Shown here piece by piece: positions 1 through 5,218 of a DNA stretch of 5,301 nt (position 1 is its first letter; every line of letters begins with the position of its first letter). The notes under the pieces are model-generated. The model searched no databases. It was not told the DNA's origin and saw only the letters and a program-made list of their open reading frames with translations. The DNA is taken from positions 1 through 5,301 of the forward strand of contig CAMWLD010000178.1 of NCBI GenBank assembly GCA_947175005.1, given 5' to 3'. Position numbers and translations under genes: made by a program. The DNA is from an uncultured Ruminococcus sp. (GTDB lineage Bacteria > Bacillota > Clostridia > Oscillospirales > Ruminococcaceae).

Positions 1-972
1 GAAGGGCAGACGGACGATGCCACGGCATTGGTGCTGGACGGCGCAGAGCTGCAAAAGGCATGGGAGGACAAGCTCGAACCCGTGTTCCCCTGCAACATCA
101 AGACCGAGAAAAAGGCTGTGCGCACCTTTAACTATACAGGCGGCAGCTCATTGCAGCACGCATCCTCCTTTGCAAAGCCCAAGGTGCTTATCCCCGTATT
201 CCCAGGCACGAACTGCGAGCTGGATTCGGCGGCGGCATTTGAAAGAGCGGGAGCAGTGCCCGATGTACAGGTCATCAGAAACCTTACCCCCGCCGCTCTG
301 GAGGACAGCGTAAAGGCATTTGAAAAAGCCGTGAAGAAATCCCAGATAATCATGATACCCGGAGGCTTCTCGGGGGGCGACGAGCCTGACGGTTCGGCAA
401 AGTTCATTACGGCGTTTTTCCGCAATCCCCGTATAAGCGCAGCCGTTACCGAGCTGCTTGAAAATCGTGACGGGCTTATGCTGGGCATTTGCAACGGCTT
501 CCAGGCGCTTCTGAAGCTGGGTCTGCTGCCTTACGGAAAGATCGTTGATATGCAGGACGATTCCCCCACACTTACTTTCAACAGCATTTCCAGACACCAG
601 TCAATGATGGTAAATACACGCATTGCCTCCAATCTTTCGCCATGGCTCACGGGCAGCGCAGTGGGTGATGTTCACAGAATAGTTATCTCCCACGGCGAGG
701 GACGGTTCATAGCCCCCGAAAAGCTTATCAAAGAAATGGCGGAAAAGGGACAGATCGCCACTCAGTATGTGAACCTTGAGGGCACACCCACTATGGACAT
801 ACGCTTTAATCCCAACGGTTCATTTGACGCGATCGAGGGTATTACCTCCCCCGACGGCAGGATCTTCGGCAAAATGGGACACAGCGAGCGCATGGGCACA
901 GACATATGCAAGAACGTCCCCGGCGAAAAGGATCAGAAGATATTTGAAAGCGGCGTAAACTATTTCAAATAA
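1..972 (+). CDS. purL: Phosphoribosylformylglycinamidine synthase, C-terminal part (5' end outside window)
   Basis: The frame is open from base 1 to the TAA at 970-972, giving 323 residues of a protein that is normally about 1,200-1,300 residues in its single-chain form. It catalyses the fourth step of de novo purine synthesis, the ATP- and glutamine-dependent conversion of FGAR to FGAM in the cytoplasm. What is visible is the end of the synthase part followed by the class I glutamine amidotransferase domain, which begins near residue 60 with KVLIPVFPGTNCELD. The nucleophile elbow GICNGFQ has its Cys at residue 164. An HGEGRF motif follows at about 231, and the C-terminal His-x-Glu pair of the triad is in MGHSER (His294, Glu296). 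The wording fits the clostridial/Bacteroides single-chain FGAM synthase rather than the separate PurQ/PurL/PurS type. All triad residues are present and the C terminus looks intact. No convincing terminator follows; only a weak AT hairpin (981-987 with 995-1001) is seen. Confidence 0.95.
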   Translation, partial: EGQTDDATALVLDGAELQKAWEDKLEPVFPCNIKTEKKAVRTFNYTGGSSLQHASSFAKPKVLIPVFPGTNCELDSAAAFERAGAVPDVQVIRNLTPAALEDSVKAFEKAVKKSQIIMIPGGFSGGDEPDGSAKFITAFFRNPRISAAVTELLENRDGLMLGICNGFQALLKLGLLPYGKIVDMQDDSPTLTFNSISRHQSMMVNTRIASNLSPWLTGSAVGDVHRIVISHGEGRFIAPEKLIKEMAEKGQIATQYVNLEGTPTMDIRFNPNGSFDAIEGITSPDGRIFGKMGHSERMGTDICKNVPGEKDQKIFESGVNYFK

Positions 973-1016
973 TGTGAACATTTAAAGCATTCAACTTTAA
1001 ACAAATCCACATCTGT

Positions 1017-1063
1017 ATATTGACATTTTGAAACGGTTATTATGCAATCAAAATTGTCAATAT
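1017..1063. repeat. Near-perfect inverted repeat upstream of the zinc-ribbon gene
   Basis: The left arm 1017-1030 (ATATTGACATTTTG) pairs with the right arm 1049-1063 over 14 base pairs, with a single unpaired T at 1054 and an 18-base loop (1031-1048). The dyad covers the candidate -35 and -10 boxes and ends seven bases before the ribosome site of the 1085 gene. It could be an operator for a repressor, an RNA hairpin in the leader, or an end of a small mobile cassette. The sequence does not decide between these. Confidence 0.6.
1020..1048 (+). promoter_or_regulatory. Candidate sigma-A promoter for the zinc-ribbon gene
   Basis: A perfect TTGACA -35 box at 1020-1025 is followed by a 17-base spacer and a TGCAAT -10 box (4 of 6 matches to TATAAT) at 1043-1048. 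It lies about 40 bases before the chosen start at 1085, within the inverted repeat 1017-1063. The -10 box is poor, so this is only a candidate. If real, the gene is transcribed independently of purL and the inverted repeat could act as its operator. Confidence 0.4.
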
Positions 1064-1070
1064 TATGAAA

Positions 1071-1076
1071 AAGGAG
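1071..1076 (+). promoter_or_regulatory. Ribosome binding site that sets the start at 1085
   Basis: AAGGAG lies eight bases before ATG 1085. The reading frame is open further upstream to a TTG at 1028, but that codon has no ribosome site and lies inside the inverted repeat, so the shorter product is preferred. Confidence 0.8.
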
Positions 1077-1084
1077 ATAATTTT

Positions 1085-1537
1085 ATGGCAATGTATGCGT
1101 GTATATGTCCTAATTGCGGTTTAGTTTTACAATTAAGTGATACTAATCATAGAAGCGAGAAATGCGATTGTGGAGAGGCTAATTTTACTTCACTTGGCGT
1201 ATATCCAGCAGATTATTACAAATTATCCGAGGATAAACAGCAACAGTTAATTCAAAAGACTTTGAACTTAACCGACCAACAATTCAAGGAGCAGAAAGAG
1301 ATTTGGGAAAAAATAAGAGAGCCGATAAGAAAACGATACGAAGAGGAGCGCCAGGCAAGAGCACAACGCAATCGTGAGATAGAAATGCGCAATAGAGTTA
1401 CCTGTCCCTACTGCAACTCGTTTGATGTATCCAAAATCAGCACTTTCAGCAGATCAGCATCTGTCAGCCTCTTTGGCTTGGCAAGCAATAAAATAGGTAA
1501 GCAGTGGCATTGTAACCATTGCAAGAGTGATTTTTAA
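1085..1537 (+). CDS. Hypothetical protein with zinc ribbons at both ends, AT-rich
   Basis: The product has 150 residues starting at ATG 1085, chosen for the AAGGAG eight bases upstream. I recognise no named function. The N-terminal module has CICPNCG (Cys6, 8, 11) followed by a CDCG pair (Cys27, 29), a rubredoxin-like or zinc-ribbon knuckle pair. The middle, about residues 45-104, is highly charged and rich in Glu, Lys, Arg and Gln, so probably a long helix or coiled coil. The C-terminal module has CPYC (Cys107, 110) and CNHC (Cys143, 146), separated by a stretch with a small hydrophobic patch (SVSLFGLASNKIGKQW). This closing ribbon resembles that of many small uncharacterised Firmicutes proteins, often found in accessory or phage-linked regions. 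There is no signal peptide or clear membrane span. Three 60-base lines counted by hand give about 36% GC, against 55% in a counted purL line, and it uses TTA leucine codons, which suggests horizontal arrival. DNA or RNA binding is possible but unproven. Confidence 0.8.
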   Translation: MAMYACICPNCGLVLQLSDTNHRSEKCDCGEANFTSLGVYPADYYKLSEDKQQQLIQKTLNLTDQQFKEQKEIWEKIREPIRKRYEEERQARAQRNREIEMRNRVTCPYCNSFDVSKISTFSRSASVSLFGLASNKIGKQWHCNHCKSDF

Positions 1538-1610
1538 CTATGTGAAAGTACATATCACGGCAGCCTAAAATTAACTGCCACAAAAATTCACAACAAATAA
1601 GGAGCTTATT

Positions 1611-2528
1611 ATGAGAATCAGATTTCATCTTCCGGATTTTTACAACTTCGCCTATTTAAACCTGGCGCTTATCGACATGACAAAGGAAAACCCCGAGTAT
1701 TTCCGTGAGGGAGTGGAGATAGCCTCCGTCTACGGCTGTTTCCCGCCCTCTCCATGGAACGGAGGCAGGAATATAAACGGCTGCGCCAATGAAAAGGTAA
1801 TGGAGGAGATACTCCATGAATTTAATTCCCGTGGCGTGCCCTGCCGTTTTACCCTTACAAATCCCCTGCTTGAAGAAAAGCACATGAGCGATAAATTTTC
1901 CAACACTATGCTAAAGCTGGCGGACAACGGCCTTAACGAGGCGATCGTCAACACGCAGGTCATGGAGGACTATATGCGGGAAAATTTCCCCAAATTCAAG
2001 CTCACCTCCTCCACCTGCAAGCAGATACGCACCATGGAGGGCGTTATCGCCGAGCTGGAAAAGGACTACAGCCTTGTGGTGCTGGACTACAACTGGAACA
2101 ACAAATTCGATGAACTGGAAAAGATACCCGAAAAATACCGTAGCCGCATAGAGGTGCTGATAAACGCCTACTGCTTCCCTGACTGCAAGCGCAGGGGCGA
2201 GCATTACAGGTATCTGGGAGACCAGCAGATACGGAGGTCGACCATAAACGCCATGGGAAGTATGCCCGGGATAAGCGTGCAGTATGAGCAGTTTGAATGC
2301 CCCGCACTGGAAAAGACATTCCTTGAAACTCTTGAATATTCCACCCATGTTCCCCCCGAAAATGTTTTCGGGAAATACGCCGAAATGGGCTTTGAACACT
2401 TTAAAATTGAGGGTCGGGCTATGCACCCGCTGAACGTTATCGAAAGCTTTGTTTATTACATGGCAAAGCCCGAATACAAGGACTTGGTGCGGCTTAAACT
2501 GGGACTTATGTTCTTCAGGCAAAGATAA
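1611..2528 (+). CDS. Uncharacterised U32-peptidase-like protein, possible iron-sulfur TIM-barrel
   Basis: This 305-residue protein starts at ATG 1611, with AAGGAG at 1599-1604 six bases upstream. The body alternates predicted strands and helices in a TIM-barrel manner (FTLTNPLL at 80-87, EAIVNT at 110-115, KLTSSTCKQI at 130-139, SLVVLDYNW at 154-162, EVLINAYCFPDC at 181-192). Near the C terminus, FKIEGRA at 264-270 closely recalls the KIEGR signature of the peptidase U32 family (YrrO, YegQ/TrhP, RlhA, UbiU). Cysteines 188 and 192 (CFPDC), with Cys230 and perhaps another, could bind an iron-sulfur cluster as in UbiU/UbiV. No radical-SAM CxxxCxxC motif, signal peptide or membrane segment is seen, so it is probably cytoplasmic. 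The protein is much shorter than a classical U32 enzyme and the match is partial, so I give no function. It precedes queD on the same strand with an 88-base gap containing a hairpin, so co-transcription is possible. Known U32 proteins are often RNA hydroxylases; a link to tRNA modification here is inference. Confidence 0.8.
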   Translation: MRIRFHLPDFYNFAYLNLALIDMTKENPEYFREGVEIASVYGCFPPSPWNGGRNINGCANEKVMEEILHEFNSRGVPCRFTLTNPLLEEKHMSDKFSNTMLKLADNGLNEAIVNTQVMEDYMRENFPKFKLTSSTCKQIRTMEGVIAELEKDYSLVVLDYNWNNKFDELEKIPEKYRSRIEVLINAYCFPDCKRRGEHYRYLGDQQIRRSTINAMGSMPGISVQYEQFECPALEKTFLETLEYSTHVPPENVFGKYAEMGFEHFKIEGRAMHPLNVIESFVYYMAKPEYKDLVRLKLGLMFFRQR

Positions 2529-2543
2529 TTTTATATGTCTTAA

Positions 2544-2577
2544 AGGGCAGCGGCTTTCTTGATCGGAAAGCCGCCCT
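2544..2577 (+). terminator. Hairpin between the U32-like gene and queD, possible weak terminator
   Basis: CGGCTTTC (2551-2558) pairs perfectly with GAAAGCCG (2566-2573) around a seven-base loop. AGGG/CCCT (2544-2547 with 2574-2577) extends the stem past a three-base CAG bulge. The tail, TATACTGCTTTTG, has only a short delayed T run, so termination would be partial. It may instead be an attenuator or a processing/stabilising structure separating the upstream gene from the queuosine genes. It does not resemble a preQ1 riboswitch. Confidence 0.5.
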
Positions 2578-2602
2578 ATACTGCTTTTGAGCACTATATT
2601 GC

Positions 2603-2608
2603 AAGGAG
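2603..2608 (+). promoter_or_regulatory. Ribosome binding site that sets the queD start at 2617
   Basis: AAGGAG is followed by two in-frame ATG codons, at 2611 and 2617. Spacing is only two bases to the first and eight to the second, so ATG 2617 is preferred. This also gives the N terminus (MYILKAEAAFDSAHF) expected for QueD. Confidence 0.75.
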
Positions 2609-2616
2609 CAATGTAT

Positions 2617-3036
2617 ATGTATATTTTAAAAGCCGAGGCAGCCTTTGATTCGGCGCATTTCCTGGCAGGGTATGAGGGCAAATGCAGGAATATCCACGGC
2701 CACAGGTGGAAAATAGAGGCGGAGATCGCCTCGGAAAAGCTTATAGCAAGCGGACAGCTTCGGGGTATGGTCACGGATTTCGGCGATATAAAGCGTGATC
2801 TTAAAGCTCTTGCGGACGAGTTTGACCATGCGCTGATCTATGAAAATGGCACTTTGCGCACTGCTACCGTCGCCGCACTGAAAGAGGAAAATTTTCATTT
2901 GATAGAAGTGGATTTCCGTCCCACTGCGGAAAATTTTGCGGAGTATTTTCATAACCGCCTGTCTCAAAAGGGCTACACCGTCAGCAGCGTGACAGTCTAC
3001 GAGACCCCGAACAACAGCGCAACATTCATTGATTAA
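2617..3036 (+). CDS. queD: 6-carboxy-5,6,7,8-tetrahydropterin synthase (QueD)
   Basis: This 139-residue member of the 6-pyruvoyl-tetrahydropterin synthase/QueD family has the usual family length. It converts 7,8-dihydroneopterin triphosphate to 6-carboxytetrahydropterin, the second step toward queuosine. The zinc ligands are His14 (FDSAHF) and His27 and His29 of CRNIHGH, with the catalytic Cys23 in the same motif. The second catalytic pair is Asp70-His71 in EFDHAL, preceded by MVTDFGDIK at 51-59. PTAENFAEYF (102-111) and YETPNNSATF (128-137, Glu129) supply the substrate-binding end motifs. No key residue is missing. The CxxxHGH spacing fits QueD rather than animal-type PTPS. Its substrate comes from FolE, encoded two genes downstream, and its product is used by QueE, encoded next. 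A 119-base gap with a nested inverted repeat separates it from queE. Confidence 0.93.
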   Translation: MYILKAEAAFDSAHFLAGYEGKCRNIHGHRWKIEAEIASEKLIASGQLRGMVTDFGDIKRDLKALADEFDHALIYENGTLRTATVAALKEENFHLIEVDFRPTAENFAEYFHNRLSQKGYTVSSVTVYETPNNSATFID

Positions 3037-3047
3037 TAAGGGAAACA

Positions 3048-3133
3048 CTGATTAAATCGCTTTAAAAATATTTTACAAATGCCTATAGGTGGTGGCTTTT
3101 CCCCGCCGTAGGCGGGGAAAAGCTTTTAATCAG
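3048..3133. repeat. Nested inverted-repeat element between queD and queE
   Basis: An exact nine-base inverted repeat, CTGATTAAA (3048-3056) and TTTAATCAG (3125-3133), encloses an AT-rich stretch and then a strong GC-rich hairpin (3094-3124). The outer arms can be extended imperfectly inward, because GCTTT at 3059-3063 can pair with AAAGC at 3119-3123, which would compete with the base of the inner hairpin. The whole unit of about 86 bases fills most of the gap. It has the look of a palindromic intergenic repeat or a very small MITE, or of an attenuator with two alternative folds. No coding frame is present. Confidence 0.55.
3094..3124 (+). terminator. Strong GC-rich hairpin before queE, terminator-like
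   Basis: The stem GGCTTTTCCCCGCC (3094-3107) pairs with 3111-3124 over 14 base pairs (one terminal G-U) around a three-base GTA loop. The tail is TTTAATCAG, which has too few T residues for a classical strong terminator. It lies 18 bases before the queE ribosome site and so would lower read-through from queD or mark an RNA-processing point. Because A and T flank the GC core symmetrically, it would also form a hairpin on the opposite strand. Confidence 0.5.
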
Positions 3134-3142
3134 CAGCTCCAT

Positions 3143-3149
3143 AAGGATG
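3143..3149 (+). promoter_or_regulatory. Ribosome binding site that points to a TTG start for queE
   Basis: AAGGATG overlaps the first in-frame ATG (3147), so it cannot serve that codon, but it lies six bases before TTG 3156. Starting at TTG gives [16 protein letters not shown], which matches the usual QueE N terminus. The ATG start would add three residues (MIH). Confidence 0.65.
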
Positions 3150-3155
3150 ATACAC

Positions 3156-3815
3156 TTGAAGTTTAAAACAGCCGAAAAATTTATAAGCCTTAACGGCGAA
3201 GGGCCGCTGGCGGGACAGCCTGCGGTGTTTATCCGCTTTGCAGGGTGCAACCTCCGCTGCGGCTACTGCGACACCGCATGGGCGCAGGAGTTTGACACGG
3301 GCGAGGATATGTCTCTTGAAGAGATAGTCCGCTATGTGCGGGAAAGCGGCGTGCGCAATGTGACCCTCACGGGGGGCGAGCCGCTGATGAGGGATAATAT
3401 GGGCGAGCTCATCGCTGCGCTGCTTCGTATACCATGCCATGTGGAGATAGAGACCAACGGCAGTATGGATATTTCGGATATTGCAAAAATGTCTCCCCGT
3501 CCTGCGTTTACACTTGACTACAAGCTGCCCGGAAGCGGCATGGAAGGGGCTATGCTGACGTCAAATTATGAATATCTGCAAAGGGACGACGCCGTGAAAT
3601 TCGTTGCGGGAAGCATGGACGACCTGCTGCGGGCGGAGGAGATAATTCATGGGTATAAACTGACCGAAAAATGCAGGGTGTATTTCAGCGTGGTTTTCGG
3701 GCAGTTGGAGCTAAGCAAAGCGGCGGAATTTATTATAAGTCATAAAATAAACGGCGCAGCCTTGCAGCTGCAAATGCACAAATACATATGGGACCCGAAC
3801 AGGAGAGGAGTTTAA
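3156..3815 (+). CDS. queE: 7-carboxy-7-deazaguanine synthase (QueE), radical SAM
   Basis: The product has 219 residues from the preferred TTG start (222 if ATG 3147 is used), a normal length for QueE. This radical SAM enzyme rearranges 6-carboxytetrahydropterin into 7-carboxy-7-deazaguanine, the ring-contraction step of preQ0/queuosine synthesis. The substrate-binding N terminus [18 protein letters not shown] (11-28) leads into the cluster motif CNLRCGYC, with Cys31, 35 and 38 holding the 4Fe-4S cluster, followed by DTAW (39-42). The SAM-binding LTGGEPL is at 70-76, followed by a second strand region, EIETNGS. The CxxxCxxC spacing is the classical one, unlike the insert-bearing QueE forms of some species. 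The stop codon is one base before the folE start, so the two are almost certainly translated from one message. All catalytic residues are present. Confidence 0.93.
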   Translation: MKFKTAEKFISLNGEGPLAGQPAVFIRFAGCNLRCGYCDTAWAQEFDTGEDMSLEEIVRYVRESGVRNVTLTGGEPLMRDNMGELIAALLRIPCHVEIETNGSMDISDIAKMSPRPAFTLDYKLPGSGMEGAMLTSNYEYLQRDDAVKFVAGSMDDLLRAEEIIHGYKLTEKCRVYFSVVFGQLELSKAAEFIISHKINGAALQLQMHKYIWDPNRRGV

Positions 3816-3816
3816 A

Positions 3817-4401
3817 GTGAAAACAGAAATAGACAAAGCCGCCATTGAGGCGCATATCAGAGGCATTCTTGAGGCGCTGGGGGACGACCCCGACCGTGAG
3901 GGTCTGGGAGAGACCCCTGCAAGAGTTGCACGGATGTACAGCGAGGTTTTCGAGGGAATGCGCTATACAAATAAGGAGATAGCCGAAATGTTCGGCAAGA
4001 CCTTTGAGACGGAGTGGCAAGGCGAGGATTTTGTGCTGGTAAAGGACATAGAGACCTTTTCCTACTGCGAGCACCACATGGCGCTGATGTATAACATGAA
4101 AATTTCCGTGGCGTATATCCCGAACGGCAAGGTGCTGGGGCTGTCGAAAATAGCCCGCATAGCGGATATGGCGTGCAGGCGGCTGCAATTGCAGGAGCGG
4201 ATAGGAGCGGACATTGCCGAAATTATGGCGCTTGCCTCGGGCAGCGGCGACGTGGCTGTTATAATAAGGGCAAACCACAGCTGCATGACCGCAAGGGGCA
4301 TAAAAAAGCCCTCCGCAGAGACCTCAACGGTAACTCTGCGGGGGCGGTTCAAGGACGATACTGCGCTGCAAAACCGTCTTTTTATGCAGCTTCGGGACTG
4401 A
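3817..4401 (+). CDS. folE: GTP cyclohydrolase I (FolE)
   Basis: This 194-residue type I enzyme starts at GTG 3817, with AGGAG at 3806-3810 six bases upstream, and begins one base after the queE stop. It hydrolyses GTP to 7,8-dihydroneopterin triphosphate and formate, supplying QueD and potentially folate synthesis. The N-terminal helix part ends in [18 protein letters not shown] (24-41), the family signature. Zinc is held by Cys84 and His87 of YCEHHM, with Cys156 of HSCMTARG. The second signature, [18 protein letters not shown] (98-115), and the LQLQERI motif (123-129) are intact, followed by [11 protein letters not shown]. Slight departures are noted: the residues after CEHH read [10 protein letters not shown] where many homologues have a PFxG-like segment, and RLQLQERI replaces the common RPQxQERL/I. 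Neither removes a known ligand. In this context its main job is probably queuosine precursor supply. No folate genes lie next to it in the window. Confidence 0.94.
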   Translation: MKTEIDKAAIEAHIRGILEALGDDPDREGLGETPARVARMYSEVFEGMRYTNKEIAEMFGKTFETEWQGEDFVLVKDIETFSYCEHHMALMYNMKISVAYIPNGKVLGLSKIARIADMACRRLQLQERIGADIAEIMALASGSGDVAVIIRANHSCMTARGIKKPSAETSTVTLRGRFKDDTALQNRLFMQLRD

Positions 4402-4497
4402 CAATGGTCAATCGCAGAGCAATAGCCCCACAATTGCCCCGCAACGACTGACGATCAACAACGGCTGACGGTCAACAACAGCTGACCATTTTATGCG
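4402..4497. repeat. Convergent intergenic spacer of short degenerate repeats
   Basis: The 96 bases between the folE and lipoprotein stops contain two repeat types. First, four 11-base units begin with CAA: 4409-4419, 4420-4430, 4431-4441 and 4442-4452. The middle two differ at only two positions (CAATAGCCCCA, CAATTGCCCCG). Second, two 17-base units, CTGACGATCAACAACGG (4448-4464) and CTGACGGTCAACAACAG (4465-4481), are followed by a partial third, CTGACCATT (4482-4490). In addition, GACTGACAATGGTCA (4396-4410) is matched in inverted order by TGACCATT (4483-4490) and GTCAGTC (4497-4503), which reach into both stop codons. A small hairpin, GGTCA/TGACC (4470-4474 with 4483-4487), followed by ATTTTATG could be a weak terminator for folE. 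No coding potential is seen. Confidence 0.6.
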
Positions 4498-5199
4498 TCA
4501 GTCATTATCCCATACGCCGAAATCGGTAGCGGGAAAATTCGCATATAAATAATTTGTTATGGATTCCTCGGCTGCCTCGGCGTTCACACCGATAATGAAA
4601 TAAACATAATTACCGCAGCGGTTCACGATAGAAGCGTCTGCAAGCTCCTTGTCTGCGGGGTACCATGCGTCGGTCTCGATAGCCTTTGTGCGGCGGTCGT
4701 TCAAGGTCTCCCATGCGGTTTTTTCGTCAAGATCGCCGTCCCCCGCCTTGATTATGATGATCTCGCTCATCTGTGCGCTCATGGGGCACTGCATAACTAT
4801 AAGCTGCTCAAAGCATTCGCTTGCGGGGTCGATAAGGAAATAATCCTTTAAGATCATTTCGTCGGTGACCTCCGCCATTACGGGCCATTCGCTTTCCGCA
4901 AGCACTGCGTCGATTATTGGCATAAGCGGATTTGCGGCTTCTTCCCCGGAATCGTCGGTATCGTCTGTTTCTCCGCTGTTATCGGGAACTCCGTTTGGGA
5001 AAAGCTCGTCAATGTCTATTTCCTCCTCGTCGCCGATAAGGTCGCCCTCGGTATCGACAGTCTCTTCGGGAGCTTCCTCCCCTGCTGTGATAAGAGACGA
5101 GGTCTCCTCGGGAACATTGTCCGCCTCATTGCCGCAGGCGGTGAACATTGTAACAGTCAAAATTGCCATTATTGCAGAAATTATCTTTAATTTATTCAT
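4498..5199 (-). CDS. Acidic secreted lipoprotein, DUF4358-like
   Basis: The product has 233 residues on the minus strand. It starts with a lysine-bearing, hydrophobic signal peptide (MNKLKIISAIMAILTVTMF) and a lipobox ending in FTAC, so Cys22 should be lipidated and the protein anchored on the outer face of the cytoplasmic membrane. Residues 24-90 form a low-complexity linker very rich in Glu and Asp (GDEEEIDIDE, TDDTDDSGEE). The folded part, about 92-210, has the pattern LKDYFLIDPA, LIVMQCPMSAQMSEIIIIKA and RCGNYVYFIIG, which I recognise as DUF4358-like, a domain found in many Firmicutes lipoproteins with no known function. A ribosome site reading GAAAGGAAG lies at 5210-5218 on the + coordinates. 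The gene converges on folE and is therefore transcribed separately from the queuosine genes. Homology is from memory of the pattern; the lipoprotein call is firmer than the domain call. Confidence 0.85.
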   Translation of the reverse strand: MNKLKIISAIMAILTVTMFTACGNEADNVPEETSSLITAGEEAPEETVDTEGDLIGDEEEIDIDELFPNGVPDNSGETDDTDDSGEEAANPLMPIIDAVLAESEWPVMAEVTDEMILKDYFLIDPASECFEQLIVMQCPMSAQMSEIIIIKAGDGDLDEKTAWETLNDRRTKAIETDAWYPADKELADASIVNRCGNYVYFIIGVNAEAAEESITNYLYANFPATDFGVWDND

Positions 5200-5209
5200 A
5201 ATAATTTTA

Positions 5210-5218
5210 CTTCCTTTC
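5210..5218 (-). promoter_or_regulatory. Ribosome binding site of the lipoprotein gene
   Basis: On the minus strand this reads GAAAGGAAG, ten bases before ATG 5199. The spacing is slightly long but within range. The remaining bases to 5301 show no gene and no -35/-10 pair that I trust. Confidence 0.6.

Noticed and set aside
17..313. A 98-codon + strand frame within purL
   Set aside because: It is an out-of-frame reading of the clear PurL sequence.
1541..1592. Hairpin in the gap after the zinc-ribbon gene (TGTGAA/TTCACA and GGCAG/CTGCC)
   Set aside because: The paired arms are only five and six bases with large loops and no T run, which is too weak for a terminator call.
2529..2616. Possible preQ1 riboswitch upstream of queD
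   Set aside because: The hairpin lacks the short stem, A-rich tail and pseudoknot pattern of preQ1-I, and nothing resembling the other preQ1 classes was seen; a covariance search was not possible.
1911..2774. A 287-codon minus-strand open frame opposite the U32-like gene and queD
   Set aside because: It spans two well-supported + strand genes and the gap between them, has no ribosome site or recognisable motif, and its composition is that of a complement of coding DNA.
3029..3057. Promoter for queE-folE (TTGATT, 17-base spacer, TTAAAT) at the end of queD
   Set aside because: Both boxes are only partial matches in AT-rich sequence and a strong hairpin follows, so it cannot be told apart from chance.
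3733..4278. A 181-codon minus-strand frame opposite the queE end and folE
   Set aside because: Both opposing genes have complete catalytic motifs and this frame has none.
4402..4497. Possible CRISPR-like array in the folE-lipoprotein spacer
   Set aside because: The units are 11 and 17 bases, adjacent and degenerate, with no unique spacers between them and no cas genes nearby.
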